DNA from: an uncultured Spartobacteria bacterium
GTDB lineage: Bacteria; Verrucomicrobiota; Verrucomicrobiia; Chthoniobacterales; JAATET01
DNA: 64,000 nt
Reading direction: 5' to 3'
Assembly: GCA_938011325.1 (NCBI GenBank)
Contig: CALLUD010000007.1
Location: 1-64,000, forward strand
Shown here in pieces: positions 1 to 8,083 of this stretch. Position 1 is the first letter of the stretch. Each line of letters starts with the position of its first letter. The position numbers and the translations under genes are program-made. A model generated the notes under the pieces. That model ran no database searches and was not told the origin of the DNA. It was given only the letters and a program-made list of their open reading frames with translations.

Positions 1-2726
1 AGATTCCCAACGCCTTCGTGCTTCAACGGAGCCGCGCTGTGTTCAGCGCGGAAACGGACGCAGGAGTTCGGCGGCACGGTCATGGACGGCCCGGCTTCAA
101 CGGAGCCGCGCTGTGTTCAGCGCGGAAACTATAACTGTCGCCGTCATGATGAAAACAACCACACTGCTTCAACGGAGCCGCGCTGTGTTCAGCGCGGAAA
201 CAGCGAGGCTGTTGTCGAGCAGCATCATGGTGCCGAGGCTTCAACGGAGCCGCGCTGTGTTCAGCGCGGAAACGGGTCGATCCACCGCGCGCCGATCGTG
301 ACCAGCTCGCGCTTCAACGGAGCCGCGCTGTGTTCAGCGCGGAAACGTTCCGATGATGAATCTAATCATCGCCACAGCGAAGTGCTTCAACGGAGCCGCG
401 CTGTGTTCAGCGCGGAAACGACTTACTCGACGGAAGTTTTGCCTTCACCTCAAGCTTCAACGGAGCCGCGCTGTGTTCAGCGCGGAAACGGCGCGGGCAT
501 AGTTGATCCCAAGGTCGTTGTTCTTGCTTCAACGGAGCCGCGCTGTGTTCAGCGCGGAAACGCGGAAGATCATATCATCAAGCTGGCGATACTCTGGCTT
601 CAACGGAGCCGCGCTGTGTTCAGCGCGGAAACGCACACTATGAACGCCACCATGAGAACCTTTCTCCTTGCTTCAACGGAGCCGCGCTGTGTTCAGCGCG
701 GAAACGCTGCCGATGAAGTCGATCGCGGTCGCGCGGTCGCGGCTTCAACGGAGCCGCGCTGTGTTCAGCGCGGAAACGCTGCCGATGAAGTCGATCGCGG
801 TCGCGCGGTCGCGGCTTCAACGGAGCCGCGCTGTGTTCAGCGCGGAAACTGATGAGCTTGAGGCATTGCGAGCCGAGAGAGATGGCTTCAACGGAGCCGC
901 GCTGTGTTCAGCGCGGAAACCGGGCTGACATTGGTGCCGGGACGCAGCGGTCAACCGGCTTCAACGGAGCCGCGCTGTGTTCAGCGCGGAAACATCGCGT
1001 GCGACTCGTGGCGTGGGGCGGGGTGCATCAAGCTTCAACGGAGCCGCGCTGTGTTCAGCGCGGAAACACGGGGAAAACCATCACTGCTGAAATTCATTGC
1101 ATCGCTTCAACGGAGCCGCGCTGTGTTCAGCGCGGAAACGCGCGAGCGAGAGAGCAGGCGCGAGTAGCTGCCCCGCTTCAACGGAGCCGCGCTGTGTTCA
1201 GCGCGGAAACTCCATGCGCCGGGAAGGAGTAACCTATCGCTACGAGCTTCAACGGAGCCGCGCTGTGTTCAGCGCGGAAACGCGCCGCGAGACGGAGCGG
1301 TTTCTCGGCGGTGGGGTGCTTCAACGGAGCCGCGCTGTGTTCAGCGCGGAAACCTGTTCAGCAGGAACAGCATTGGAAACCAGCCCCAAGCTTCAACGGA
1401 GCCGCGCTGTGTTCAGCGCGGAAACCGGCAACAAGCGAGTGATCTGCCTCGAGATCAAGTCGCTTCAACGGAGCCGCGCTGTGTTCAGCGCGGAAACGAG
1501 TAGCCGGCGGCGGAAAGCGCGATGATCGCCCGGGCTTCAACGGAGCCGCGCTGTGTTCAGCGCGGAAACGACGAGGACGAGAAGCATTGGCTCGTGGCCG
1601 TTCGGGCTTCAACGGAGCCGCGCTGTGTTCAGCGCGGAAACCTGGCTCGAGGAGAGTGAGTGGTCACCCCGCACCCGGCTTCAACGGAGCCGCGCTGTGT
1701 TCAGCGCGGAAACTTTGGGTGATTCGGGTAGAACAACTCCCACACCCCGCTTCAACGGAGCCGCGCTGTGTTCAGCGCGGAAACTCACAAAGTTCGCGAG
1801 GCACTGAACCAACGAATGTGCTTCAACGGAGCCGCGCTGTGTTCAGCGCGGAAACTTGGATGGGATGTTGCCGCAACAAAGAAGGCCATTCAGCTTCAAC
1901 GGAGCCGCGCTGTGTTCAGCGCGGAAACCGCTGCTCGTGTGGTGGCTCGGCAAGGACGACGAGGGCTTCAACGGAGCCGCGCTGTGTTCAGCGCGGAAAC
2001 GCGTCGTCCGCCCGCGAGCCGGTGCGGAAGTTGTAGGCTTCAACGGAGCCGCGCTGTGTTCAGCGCGGAAACGCCGAAGCCGCTGCCTTATCGATCACCT
2101 CGTCAGAAAGCTTCAACGGAGCCGCGCTGTGTTCAGCGCGGAAACGGTGCGGATTTTCCGTGGTCTCGTCCGTAAGCATTTGCTTCAACGGAGCCGCGCT
2201 GTGTTCAGCGCGGAAACGAGTCACCAGAATCAGGTCCCGCGCCAGCAGCCCGCCCTGCTTCAACGGAGCCGCGCTGTGTTCAGCGCGGAAACGCGAACGT
2301 ATATTTCGGGCGAGTTTCTCACTTTTCGGCTTCAACGGAGCCGCGCTGTGTTCAGCGCGGAAACATAGAGGCCAAAGAGGCAGGCAATCCGCCATTCCTT
2401 GCTTCAACGGAGCCGCGCTGTGTTCAGCGCGGAAACGAAGAACGCCAAGGGCGAAGACACGCCCGAGCCTGGGCTTCAACGGAGCCGCGCTGTGTTCAGC
2501 GCGGAAACGTCATCATCCGCGACACTCAAATAATCGTCAGCGCCGCTTCAACGGAGCCGCGCTGTGTTCAGCGCGGAAACGCGGATCTCCGCGCGCACAT
2601 CGAGCAGCGTGTCGTCGCTTCAACGGAGCCGCGCTGTGTTCAGCGCGGAAACTTCCGCAAGCACCAGCAGATACAGCGTCCAAGACCCTCGCTTCAACGG
2701 AGCCGCGCTGTGTTCAGCGCGGAAAC
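1..2726 (-). CRISPR. CRISPR array, 38 identical repeats visible, cut by left edge
   Basis: I count 38 copies of a 36-base repeat, the first at 20-55 and the last at 2691-2726, with 37 complete spacers of 34-39 bases (mostly 36). Bases 1-19 are the end of another spacer, so the array continues to the left. As printed, the repeat begins GCTTCAACGGAG, has stem arms CCGCGCTG and CAGCGCGG around loop TGTT, and ends AAAC. I see no repeat variants. Spacers 706-741 and 778-813 are identical. Minus-strand transcription is inferred: cas2 and a leader-like region abut the right end, and in that reading the repeat starts GTTTC, ends TTGAAGC and leaves room for an 8-nt crRNA handle 3' of the hairpin. The other orientation is not excluded, because the far end is outside the window. 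Confidence 0.98.
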
Positions 2727-2955
2727 CGTGCCCTTCAGGGGCTATTGAACGACAAAGATTTGCTGTTGTCGATGCGAGAGGTGCCGCGCCAGACGTTTGG
2801 CGCGGCCGCCTCTCACCGTCGTTTTCCTCGCAACGCATTGAGAATCAATGCGCGAGAGGGGATGGTAAAAAGGAGGGCCACCCTGCCGCTCGCACGCCGC
2901 GGAATCTTCCGATTTTCAACTGTCAAAGATCATTCCCACCGGCTTTTGCCGGGGC
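2727..2955 (-). promoter_or_regulatory. Presumed CRISPR leader between cas2 and the array
   Basis: This non-coding interval separates the cas2 stop from the first repeat. On the minus strand it holds a TTGACA box (2926-2921) followed by an A-rich tract, but no clear -10. It contains a strong hairpin at 2776-2814 (outer arms GAGAGG/CCTCTC, inner arms CCGCGCCA/TGGCGCGG), a second at 2827-2856 (CTCG, a three-base bulge, then CGCATTG/CAATGCG), and a small CCGGC-TTTT-GCCGG stem at 2939-2952 next to cas2. The leader role is inferred from position. The hairpins could instead terminate cas operon transcription, though none has a T-tract. Confidence 0.6.
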
Positions 2956-3246
2956 TCATGCCACAAAACACGGCTGCATCCACTTCGCGTAGGTTTGCCC
3001 GAGCGCGGTGACGGTTCGTTCGCCACGTTGGGAGGATGGGCCGAGTTCGATGAAAAGGACCTGGTCTTCGGTGTGATGAATGACTTCGCTGAGCCGCGCC
3101 TCCATGCGCACGCGCTCTGCGGGAGTGAGGTCGCATTCGAAGACGGAATACTGGAGGTGCACGCCGAAGTCCTTGCAGATGCGGAAGACCCGCCGCAGGC
3201 GCTTTTCGCTGCGGATGTCGTAGGTGACGATGTAGTTGATGCGCAT
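2956..3246 (-). CDS. cas2: CRISPR-associated endonuclease Cas2
   Basis: This 96-residue protein has the Cas2 ferredoxin-like fold signature. The first strand reads YIVTYDIRSEKR, carrying the metal-binding Asp of the family, and is followed by a helix and the FGVHLQYSVFEC strand. Its length is typical. Cas2 dimers bridge two Cas1 dimers in the integration complex that inserts new spacers next to the leader. It starts 6 bases after the Cas4-Cas1 stop, so it is the last gene of the operon and is probably translated with the fusion protein. It lies directly upstream of the leader and array. Confidence 0.96.
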   Translation of the reverse strand: MRINYIVTYDIRSEKRLRRVFRICKDFGVHLQYSVFECDLTPAERVRMEARLSEVIHHTEDQVLFIELGPSSQRGERTVTALGQTYAKWMQPCFVA

Positions 3247-3252
3247 GGAGCC

Positions 3253-5331
3253 TCAGCGGGTCATGAAGGGGATGTATTCCTGGATCTCGCCGGTGAGGAA
3301 CTTGGCGAGCAGGCGGGCCTGGAGCTCGATCGCGCGGCGGTAGCTGACCTTGTAACCGAAGAGCGGATGGGTGACGCCCTCGGCGAGCCGGCGTTCCCAG
3401 GCTTGGAAGACCGTCTTGCGCGATGCGGGCTGGAGCGCGGCCGAGTGGGAGGAAAGGATGAAATCGTTTTCCCCGAGCATGCCGTTGTTGACGAGCGTGA
3501 GCACGGTGCTGTCGGCGACCAGCGGGCGGAATTTCTCCATGAGATCGAGTGCCAGAGCGGGACGGCCGTGCCGGGGCTGATGGAGAAAACCCACGTAGGG
3601 GTCGAGTCCCACGGCGTAGCAGGCCAGTGTGCACTCCTTTGTGAGCAGGGAATACGTGAGCGAGAGCAAAGCGTTGACGGGATCGCGCGGCGGCCGGCGG
3701 TTGCGGGCGTCGGGGTAAAAGGGAAACGTGGCCTCTCGAGGCTCCGTCATTGGCTGTTTGGTGTCGTCCAGGTTCTCCCCACCATTTGCCGGCTGGGTGC
3801 GCGGTTTGAGCATGCCGCCGAATGCCCCAAAGTAGAATGCCGCGGCGTTTCCCTCGACACCGAGGAGGTGGTTGAGGTGTGTGGCCGTGAGCGCGGCGTT
3901 TGCGAAGTATTTCAAGGCCCGCAGCACCTCGCGCGGAGGCTCGACGTGATTGCGCATGAGCAGCGTGCGCTGGTTGACGATCTTTCCGTAGATGAACTGA
4001 CGCGCAATCGCGAGGGCGCCCGTGGGGTCCGCGGCGAGGCGGAACTGCTCGATGCGCGTGAAAACGTTCTTGAGCGTGTGGCCGCGCGTCAGGCCGTAGA
4101 ACCAGCCGCCGGTCGAGAAATACGTAAGCGGGATCTCCTCCTCGCATAGGGTCTGGACCGCGGCCGTGCTGATCTGCACCGGACCGAAGAGTGCGACGTG
4201 ATGGAGATCCTTGAGGCGGAACTCGCCGATCAGGTTGCCGTCTTCCTTGACGGTGAGGGTTCCGCCTTTGCGTCCGACCCATGTGCCGGCGGTGTTGAGG
4301 TAGAGTGTGCGTGTATCCGGATTCGGCGCGATGAGCCGGCGCATTTCCGGATCGGGTTTCACGCGGCGAATGCCGGGTATTGGCACGCGATTGATGTAGT
4401 CGATGAGGGCGATATGCGGACGCGGGTAATGCGCGGCAACGGCGGACGGCAGAGGCAGCGGGAGCTCCGGCTGGTTGTTCGGATGGAGCGCCGCCGGCGT
4501 CTCGTCGGCGAGCAACCGCGTTTCGTCGGGCAGGCAGATGCTCACCAGCGAGCAGCGCGGGCACTTTGGCGAATGGTCGAGCGGTGCGGGAATCGCGCCG
4601 CGCTGGCACTCGCGCGCCTCTTCCACCATGCGACGGGCCCAGGCCTCGTCATCATCGGTCGGGCGAAAGGTCACCCGCTGGTGCGTCTCCCGGTAGTAAA
4701 CGATGCCTTCCTCGCTGGGGAATCCGTTTTCCCGGAGGAGGAGAATCTGGAGCGTCAACTGCACCCGGTCGGCATCCCACAGCTCGCGAGCGTCCTCGCC
4801 TTCACGTGGCCGGCCCTTCTTGTATTCGACCGGGGTGTAGAGCATCGATTCCGCCGCGCCCTCTCGGGCGCCTTCCACAAGGTCAAGCTTGGCCGTGACA
4901 TGCAGCGTGGGCGAATACAGCGAGACACTGCGCGCGTGGATCGTCTCGGGTTCGTCGGTTTCCCTGGGCTCATTCTCGGATTCCGTCTTTGACGACTTCG
5001 AATCCAGTTTGCCGGGACGGGCGGCATCCACGCGTCGGTGAGCCTCCGCGCCTTCGAGGGTATCCGCGTTGTGGGCGAAGAGCCCCTCAACCGTTTCGTA
5101 ATAAAACAGCCGGGGGCAGTAGACGTATTCGTTGATCATGCGGACGCCGAGCGGTTCGCCAAGCGCGGCGGGTTGGGGCTCGACGGCAGGAGGCGGATCC
5201 CGTGTGGTGCCGGTGGGAGAAGAAGAGGAAGCCGGCTGTTCGCGACGCGCGAGCGGCGCGGAGAAATCCAGTTCCATCTGGTCTGGGGGCGCAGCCATGG
5301 CACCGGCTCCGGATGCCGCAGGATAGACCAT
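3253..5331 (-). CDS. cas4-cas1: Cas4-Cas1 fusion, CRISPR adaptation nuclease/integrase
   Basis: This 692-residue fusion is characteristic of type I-G. The Cas4 part has the iron-sulfur cysteines C72 (in YCPRLFYYE) and C257, C260 and C266 (in CPRCSLVSIC), and a RecB-type core with D150 and E169-x-K171. A Pro-rich linker leads to Cas1, which begins near residue 340. The Cas1 metal ligands are visible as E493 (GVEGNAAAFYF), H584 (GLDPYVGFLH) and E599 (LDLMEKFRP). Known family role: Cas4 trims and PAM-selects prespacers, and Cas1 integrates them. The start is uncertain: ATG at 5331 or ATG at 5298 (GGAG 8 bases upstream) are both possible, because the first 60 residues are low-complexity. A 98-base gap separates it from csb2, the only sizeable gap in the operon. 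Confidence 0.95.
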   Translation of the reverse strand: MVYPAASGAGAMAAPPDQMELDFSAPLARREQPASSSSPTGTTRDPPPAVEPQPAALGEPLGVRMINEYVYCPRLFYYETVEGLFAHNADTLEGAEAHRRVDAARPGKLDSKSSKTESENEPRETDEPETIHARSVSLYSPTLHVTAKLDLVEGAREGAAESMLYTPVEYKKGRPREGEDARELWDADRVQLTLQILLLRENGFPSEEGIVYYRETHQRVTFRPTDDDEAWARRMVEEARECQRGAIPAPLDHSPKCPRCSLVSICLPDETRLLADETPAALHPNNQPELPLPLPSAVAAHYPRPHIALIDYINRVPIPGIRRVKPDPEMRRLIAPNPDTRTLYLNTAGTWVGRKGGTLTVKEDGNLIGEFRLKDLHHVALFGPVQISTAAVQTLCEEEIPLTYFSTGGWFYGLTRGHTLKNVFTRIEQFRLAADPTGALAIARQFIYGKIVNQRTLLMRNHVEPPREVLRALKYFANAALTATHLNHLLGVEGNAAAFYFGAFGGMLKPRTQPANGGENLDDTKQPMTEPREATFPFYPDARNRRPPRDPVNALLSLTYSLLTKECTLACYAVGLDPYVGFLHQPRHGRPALALDLMEKFRPLVADSTVLTLVNNGMLGENDFILSSHSAALQPASRKTVFQAWERRLAEGVTHPLFGYKVSYRRAIELQARLLAKFLTGEIQEYIPFMTR

Positions 5332-5429
5332 CTTCTCCCAAAATGGGAATCAAATCCCACCGAGGCAGGCATGCCTGATGGCAGCATTTTTTCCTCCTCT
5401 TCAGTGCGGGGATCCATGAGGGCAAACAA

Positions 5430-6947
5430 TCACTCCACGGGAGCAAAAAGGCCGAGGCCGAAGTGGCAGGAGTGGCCAATAAAGAGGGGACCTTGAACAG
5501 GAGCTTCAAACTGCAGTCTGATATTGAAGGCCCGCTTATCGTCATTGGTTTGTTCAGTGCGGGAGCGACGAGGGCGGTGAACTTTTACCCATTGGCTAGC
5601 CCTCTCGCCGGCTGAAAGAACGGTTACAGTTGCCGGTGGCAGTCCGCAGTCGGCAAGGGAGTTCCCAACTTGGGTTTCTATCTCACACCCGCGCTTCGGC
5701 TTTCCATTTCGCCCCAAAAAATGAAGCGGCGGGACGAATGGAGTGAATGTCTCCCAAACGGTGCTTTGGCCGAAAATGTTCTTATTGGGTGGCAGTGGCG
5801 TTTCGGCGGGAAGCGGAACGAGTCGAAGTTTCCAATCATCGCTGCCGAAGTGCCACGCGAGCGGTGCTTCAGCGGCGGCGAGAAGAGCGGTTTGCTCTTC
5901 GTCGGAAAATGGAACTTTGCGCCAGCAGATCAGGCGCGAGGGCTTCCCTTGCGAATCGGGGATGAGGAAAAATGCGGCGTGTTGATGTCCAGCAAGCGCG
6001 GTGTCGTCGGAACCTTTTCCGGTGAACAACGAAAACTTGGCGCGGATCTCGGACGGTAGTTCGGCAAACCTCGCGTCACGATCTCCGCTCACTTGTTGCG
6101 CGAGTTGACGCAGGGCAATGCCACGAAATTTTTCAGTGATGCGGAGCCAATATCTGAGGGGTGGGAAAACACGTCCGCCGATGGCGAATTGAACGATTTG
6201 GACGGGTGGAAGGGCTTTGCGAGCCGACGCTTGTGGTGCGGGTTTTGCACGAGCGGGGCGTTCGGCGTATTTCCAAATCGCGCCGGGAGGCGTTGTCGAA
6301 TTGGCGACTGCATCCTCGTGGGTTTGGCAGGCGACTTGTTCCAGCGTGGCGTCGGGTTTAGGACACAAGACAGGAACCGAGGTGGAGGTGCGTTTATCTT
6401 TCAGCTCGCAGTTGGCTTGGATGCCGTCGGCTTCGCCTTTCGACCGCTCAATTTGGGTGATCGATTCGGCGCGCCCGAAATAGGTCATGCGAGCGAGGCA
6501 TTCGTCGAGATGTGAGAGCAATTCCGTCGTCCAGTTCTCGCTCTCCAAAATCCAAAACAGCGCGGCGGTTTCAGATGAAACGAGCCAGAAGTTATCTTTG
6601 TTTTTGGTGGTGTTATAGGTCTTCTCACCTGGCTTGGCGGCGGCTGCCGGGATTTTTTTGAATTCCGATGGTTGGTATTGTTGCAAGCCGGGGCCTCGCC
6701 ACGATTGGGCGGGAAGCTGAAAGGATATTTTGCTTTCGCAAAACGCTCGGACTAGTAGCCTCCGTAAGGCATCGTCATCGATGTTTTCTCGTTCGCGAGA
6801 AAGTTGAAAGCTGCGGGCCAGAATGGCGCGAAGGAGACGCCATGGCGAAGGAGGCCATTCACCATGTGGATCGTCGAATGCGAAGGCGCGCCACGGATTG
6901 GCGTGATAGCGTCCGAGCGGGAAACTTTGTTTTAGAACAATGAGCAT
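5430..6947 (-). CDS. csb2: Type I-G Csb2 (Cas5-Cas6-like Cascade subunit)
   Basis: This 505-residue protein belongs to the Csb2 (GSU0054) family. The hallmark is at the N-terminus: FPLGRYHANPW followed by EWPPSPWRLLRAILA. In type I-G, Csb2 combines Cas5 and Cas6 functions, processing the pre-crRNA and capping the crRNA 5' end in Cascade. The 36-base palindromic repeat of the adjacent array is its expected RNA substrate. It starts 6 bases after csb1 stops, which suggests translation from one transcript. Hand-sampled GC is lower than in cas4-cas1. The assignment is confident at family level; I did not assign catalytic residues. Confidence 0.92.
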   Translation of the reverse strand: MLIVLKQSFPLGRYHANPWRAFAFDDPHGEWPPSPWRLLRAILARSFQLSRERENIDDDALRRLLVRAFCESKISFQLPAQSWRGPGLQQYQPSEFKKIPAAAAKPGEKTYNTTKNKDNFWLVSSETAALFWILESENWTTELLSHLDECLARMTYFGRAESITQIERSKGEADGIQANCELKDKRTSTSVPVLCPKPDATLEQVACQTHEDAVANSTTPPGAIWKYAERPARAKPAPQASARKALPPVQIVQFAIGGRVFPPLRYWLRITEKFRGIALRQLAQQVSGDRDARFAELPSEIRAKFSLFTGKGSDDTALAGHQHAAFFLIPDSQGKPSRLICWRKVPFSDEEQTALLAAAEAPLAWHFGSDDWKLRLVPLPAETPLPPNKNIFGQSTVWETFTPFVPPLHFLGRNGKPKRGCEIETQVGNSLADCGLPPATVTVLSAGERASQWVKVHRPRRSRTEQTNDDKRAFNIRLQFEAPVQGPLFIGHSCHFGLGLFAPVE

Positions 6948-6953
6948 GGCAGA

Positions 6954-8078
6954 TTATTCATCTTCGCCGGCACCTTCATCCTCATCGCCATCGGTCTGGC
7001 CCTCCTGAGAACCAGCGTCCTTATCCTTTGCGGCTTTGAAGAGTTCGCTGTCCGGCCAATAAACCTTGGTGATGCGCGGAGCCGGGTCTTGAAAACCCGC
7101 GTTGGTGATGAGGCTACCAATGTCGATGCTGAGCGCAGAAACATCCACCTTTCGGTCTTCAATGAGCTGTTCTTTCTCGTCGATCTTTAGACCGTCGAGT
7201 TCCAGGTCGCATTCGGAGCGGAAGCGGAACGAGGAGCTAAGGAGTTTACCGATCTTCCACAGCGCAAGGCCGAGAAGGAGTTGTTTTTGCGCAGCGTTGA
7301 GACCTTTGTCTGGGTCCCGCCCGAAGGAGCGAATGAGCGACAAATCGATGACAAAGGTAGCTCGGATTTCGGAGGCAGTTTCCTCGTCCTTTGCGAAAAT
7401 CGGCTGACCGGAATTTGTCTTTCCAAGTTTGTCAAACTTTACGCCGGAAGTGCCGACCCGGGCCGCGCCGTAAGCGTCGAGTGTAGCGGTAAGAACACGC
7501 GGCAGTTTGATGCCAAGGGAGGGAAATAAGATGCCGTGAACGAGCGAGTTTGGGTCATAGCGGAAAATTGTGCGGAAAATATTCCACCATTGTGCCGGAA
7601 GTGGGTGGGTTTTATTCCCAAGATCGCGCAAACCAAACATGTCGGGATCGTCGCGCAGTTCCGCACCGAACTCTTTTTCTGCTACTTTTGTCTCGTTATC
7701 TTCAGTGTAGAGACGCTTCCCTTCTAAGAAATACGATGAGGCGAGGCGATGGCCTTCGGAAAGTGAAGTAACGACAAGTTCGTCTTTGTTGTCATCGGTA
7801 ACACATTGGACGTAGGGAAGCCCGTTGAGTTCATCCACGAGCGTTTGGTCGAAGGGGTTGACACAAACGCTTTCAAGATGGTTTGCCATGCTTGCGGCGC
7901 TATCAACGATGCAGACTTTGCGTCCATCGGGTGCGTCGTAGATGACGTGTCCGATTTCGGGAAATCCGGCAGGTTGGAATCGGGTTTTCCCCGCGACCGG
8001 TTTGAGCGTCGCTTGGATGACGAGACGGTTTTGGTTTCCGCCGAGAATCGCGGCGATATCGAGCGGTTGTGTAGCCAT
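6954..8078 (-). CDS. csb1: Type I-G Csb1 (Cas7 backbone subunit)
   Basis: This 374-residue protein is recognised as Csb1 (GSU0053 family), the Cas7-type RAMP protein that forms the multi-copy filament along the crRNA spacer in type I-G Cascade. The supporting segment is near the N-terminus: RFQPAGFPEIGHVIYDAPDG, followed by IVDSAASMANHLES. The C-terminus is an acidic tail (DGDEDEGAGEDE), probably disordered. It lies 5 bases downstream of csx17 and 6 bases upstream of csb2, within the effector block of the operon. Confidence 0.93.
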   Translation of the reverse strand: MATQPLDIAAILGGNQNRLVIQATLKPVAGKTRFQPAGFPEIGHVIYDAPDGRKVCIVDSAASMANHLESVCVNPFDQTLVDELNGLPYVQCVTDDNKDELVVTSLSEGHRLASSYFLEGKRLYTEDNETKVAEKEFGAELRDDPDMFGLRDLGNKTHPLPAQWWNIFRTIFRYDPNSLVHGILFPSLGIKLPRVLTATLDAYGAARVGTSGVKFDKLGKTNSGQPIFAKDEETASEIRATFVIDLSLIRSFGRDPDKGLNAAQKQLLLGLALWKIGKLLSSSFRFRSECDLELDGLKIDEKEQLIEDRKVDVSALSIDIGSLITNAGFQDPAPRITKVYWPDSELFKAAKDKDAGSQEGQTDGDEDEGAGEDE

Positions 8079-8083
8079 GGTGT

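Noticed and set aside
82..3011. Several open frames with repeating ASTEPRCVQRGN or LQRSRAVFSAET peptides
   Set aside because: They are translations of the CRISPR repeat; repeats plus spacers happen to stay open. No start signals and the array structure explains them fully.
2995..4149. 384-codon plus-strand frame opposite cas2 and cas4-cas1
   Set aside because: Antisense shadow without any recognisable motif; composition mirrors the true minus-strand genes.
2930..4609. 559-codon minus-strand frame overlapping cas2 and cas4-cas1
   Set aside because: Arg/Pro/His-rich out-of-frame shadow typical of high-GC DNA; the overlapping genes carry clear Cas motifs.
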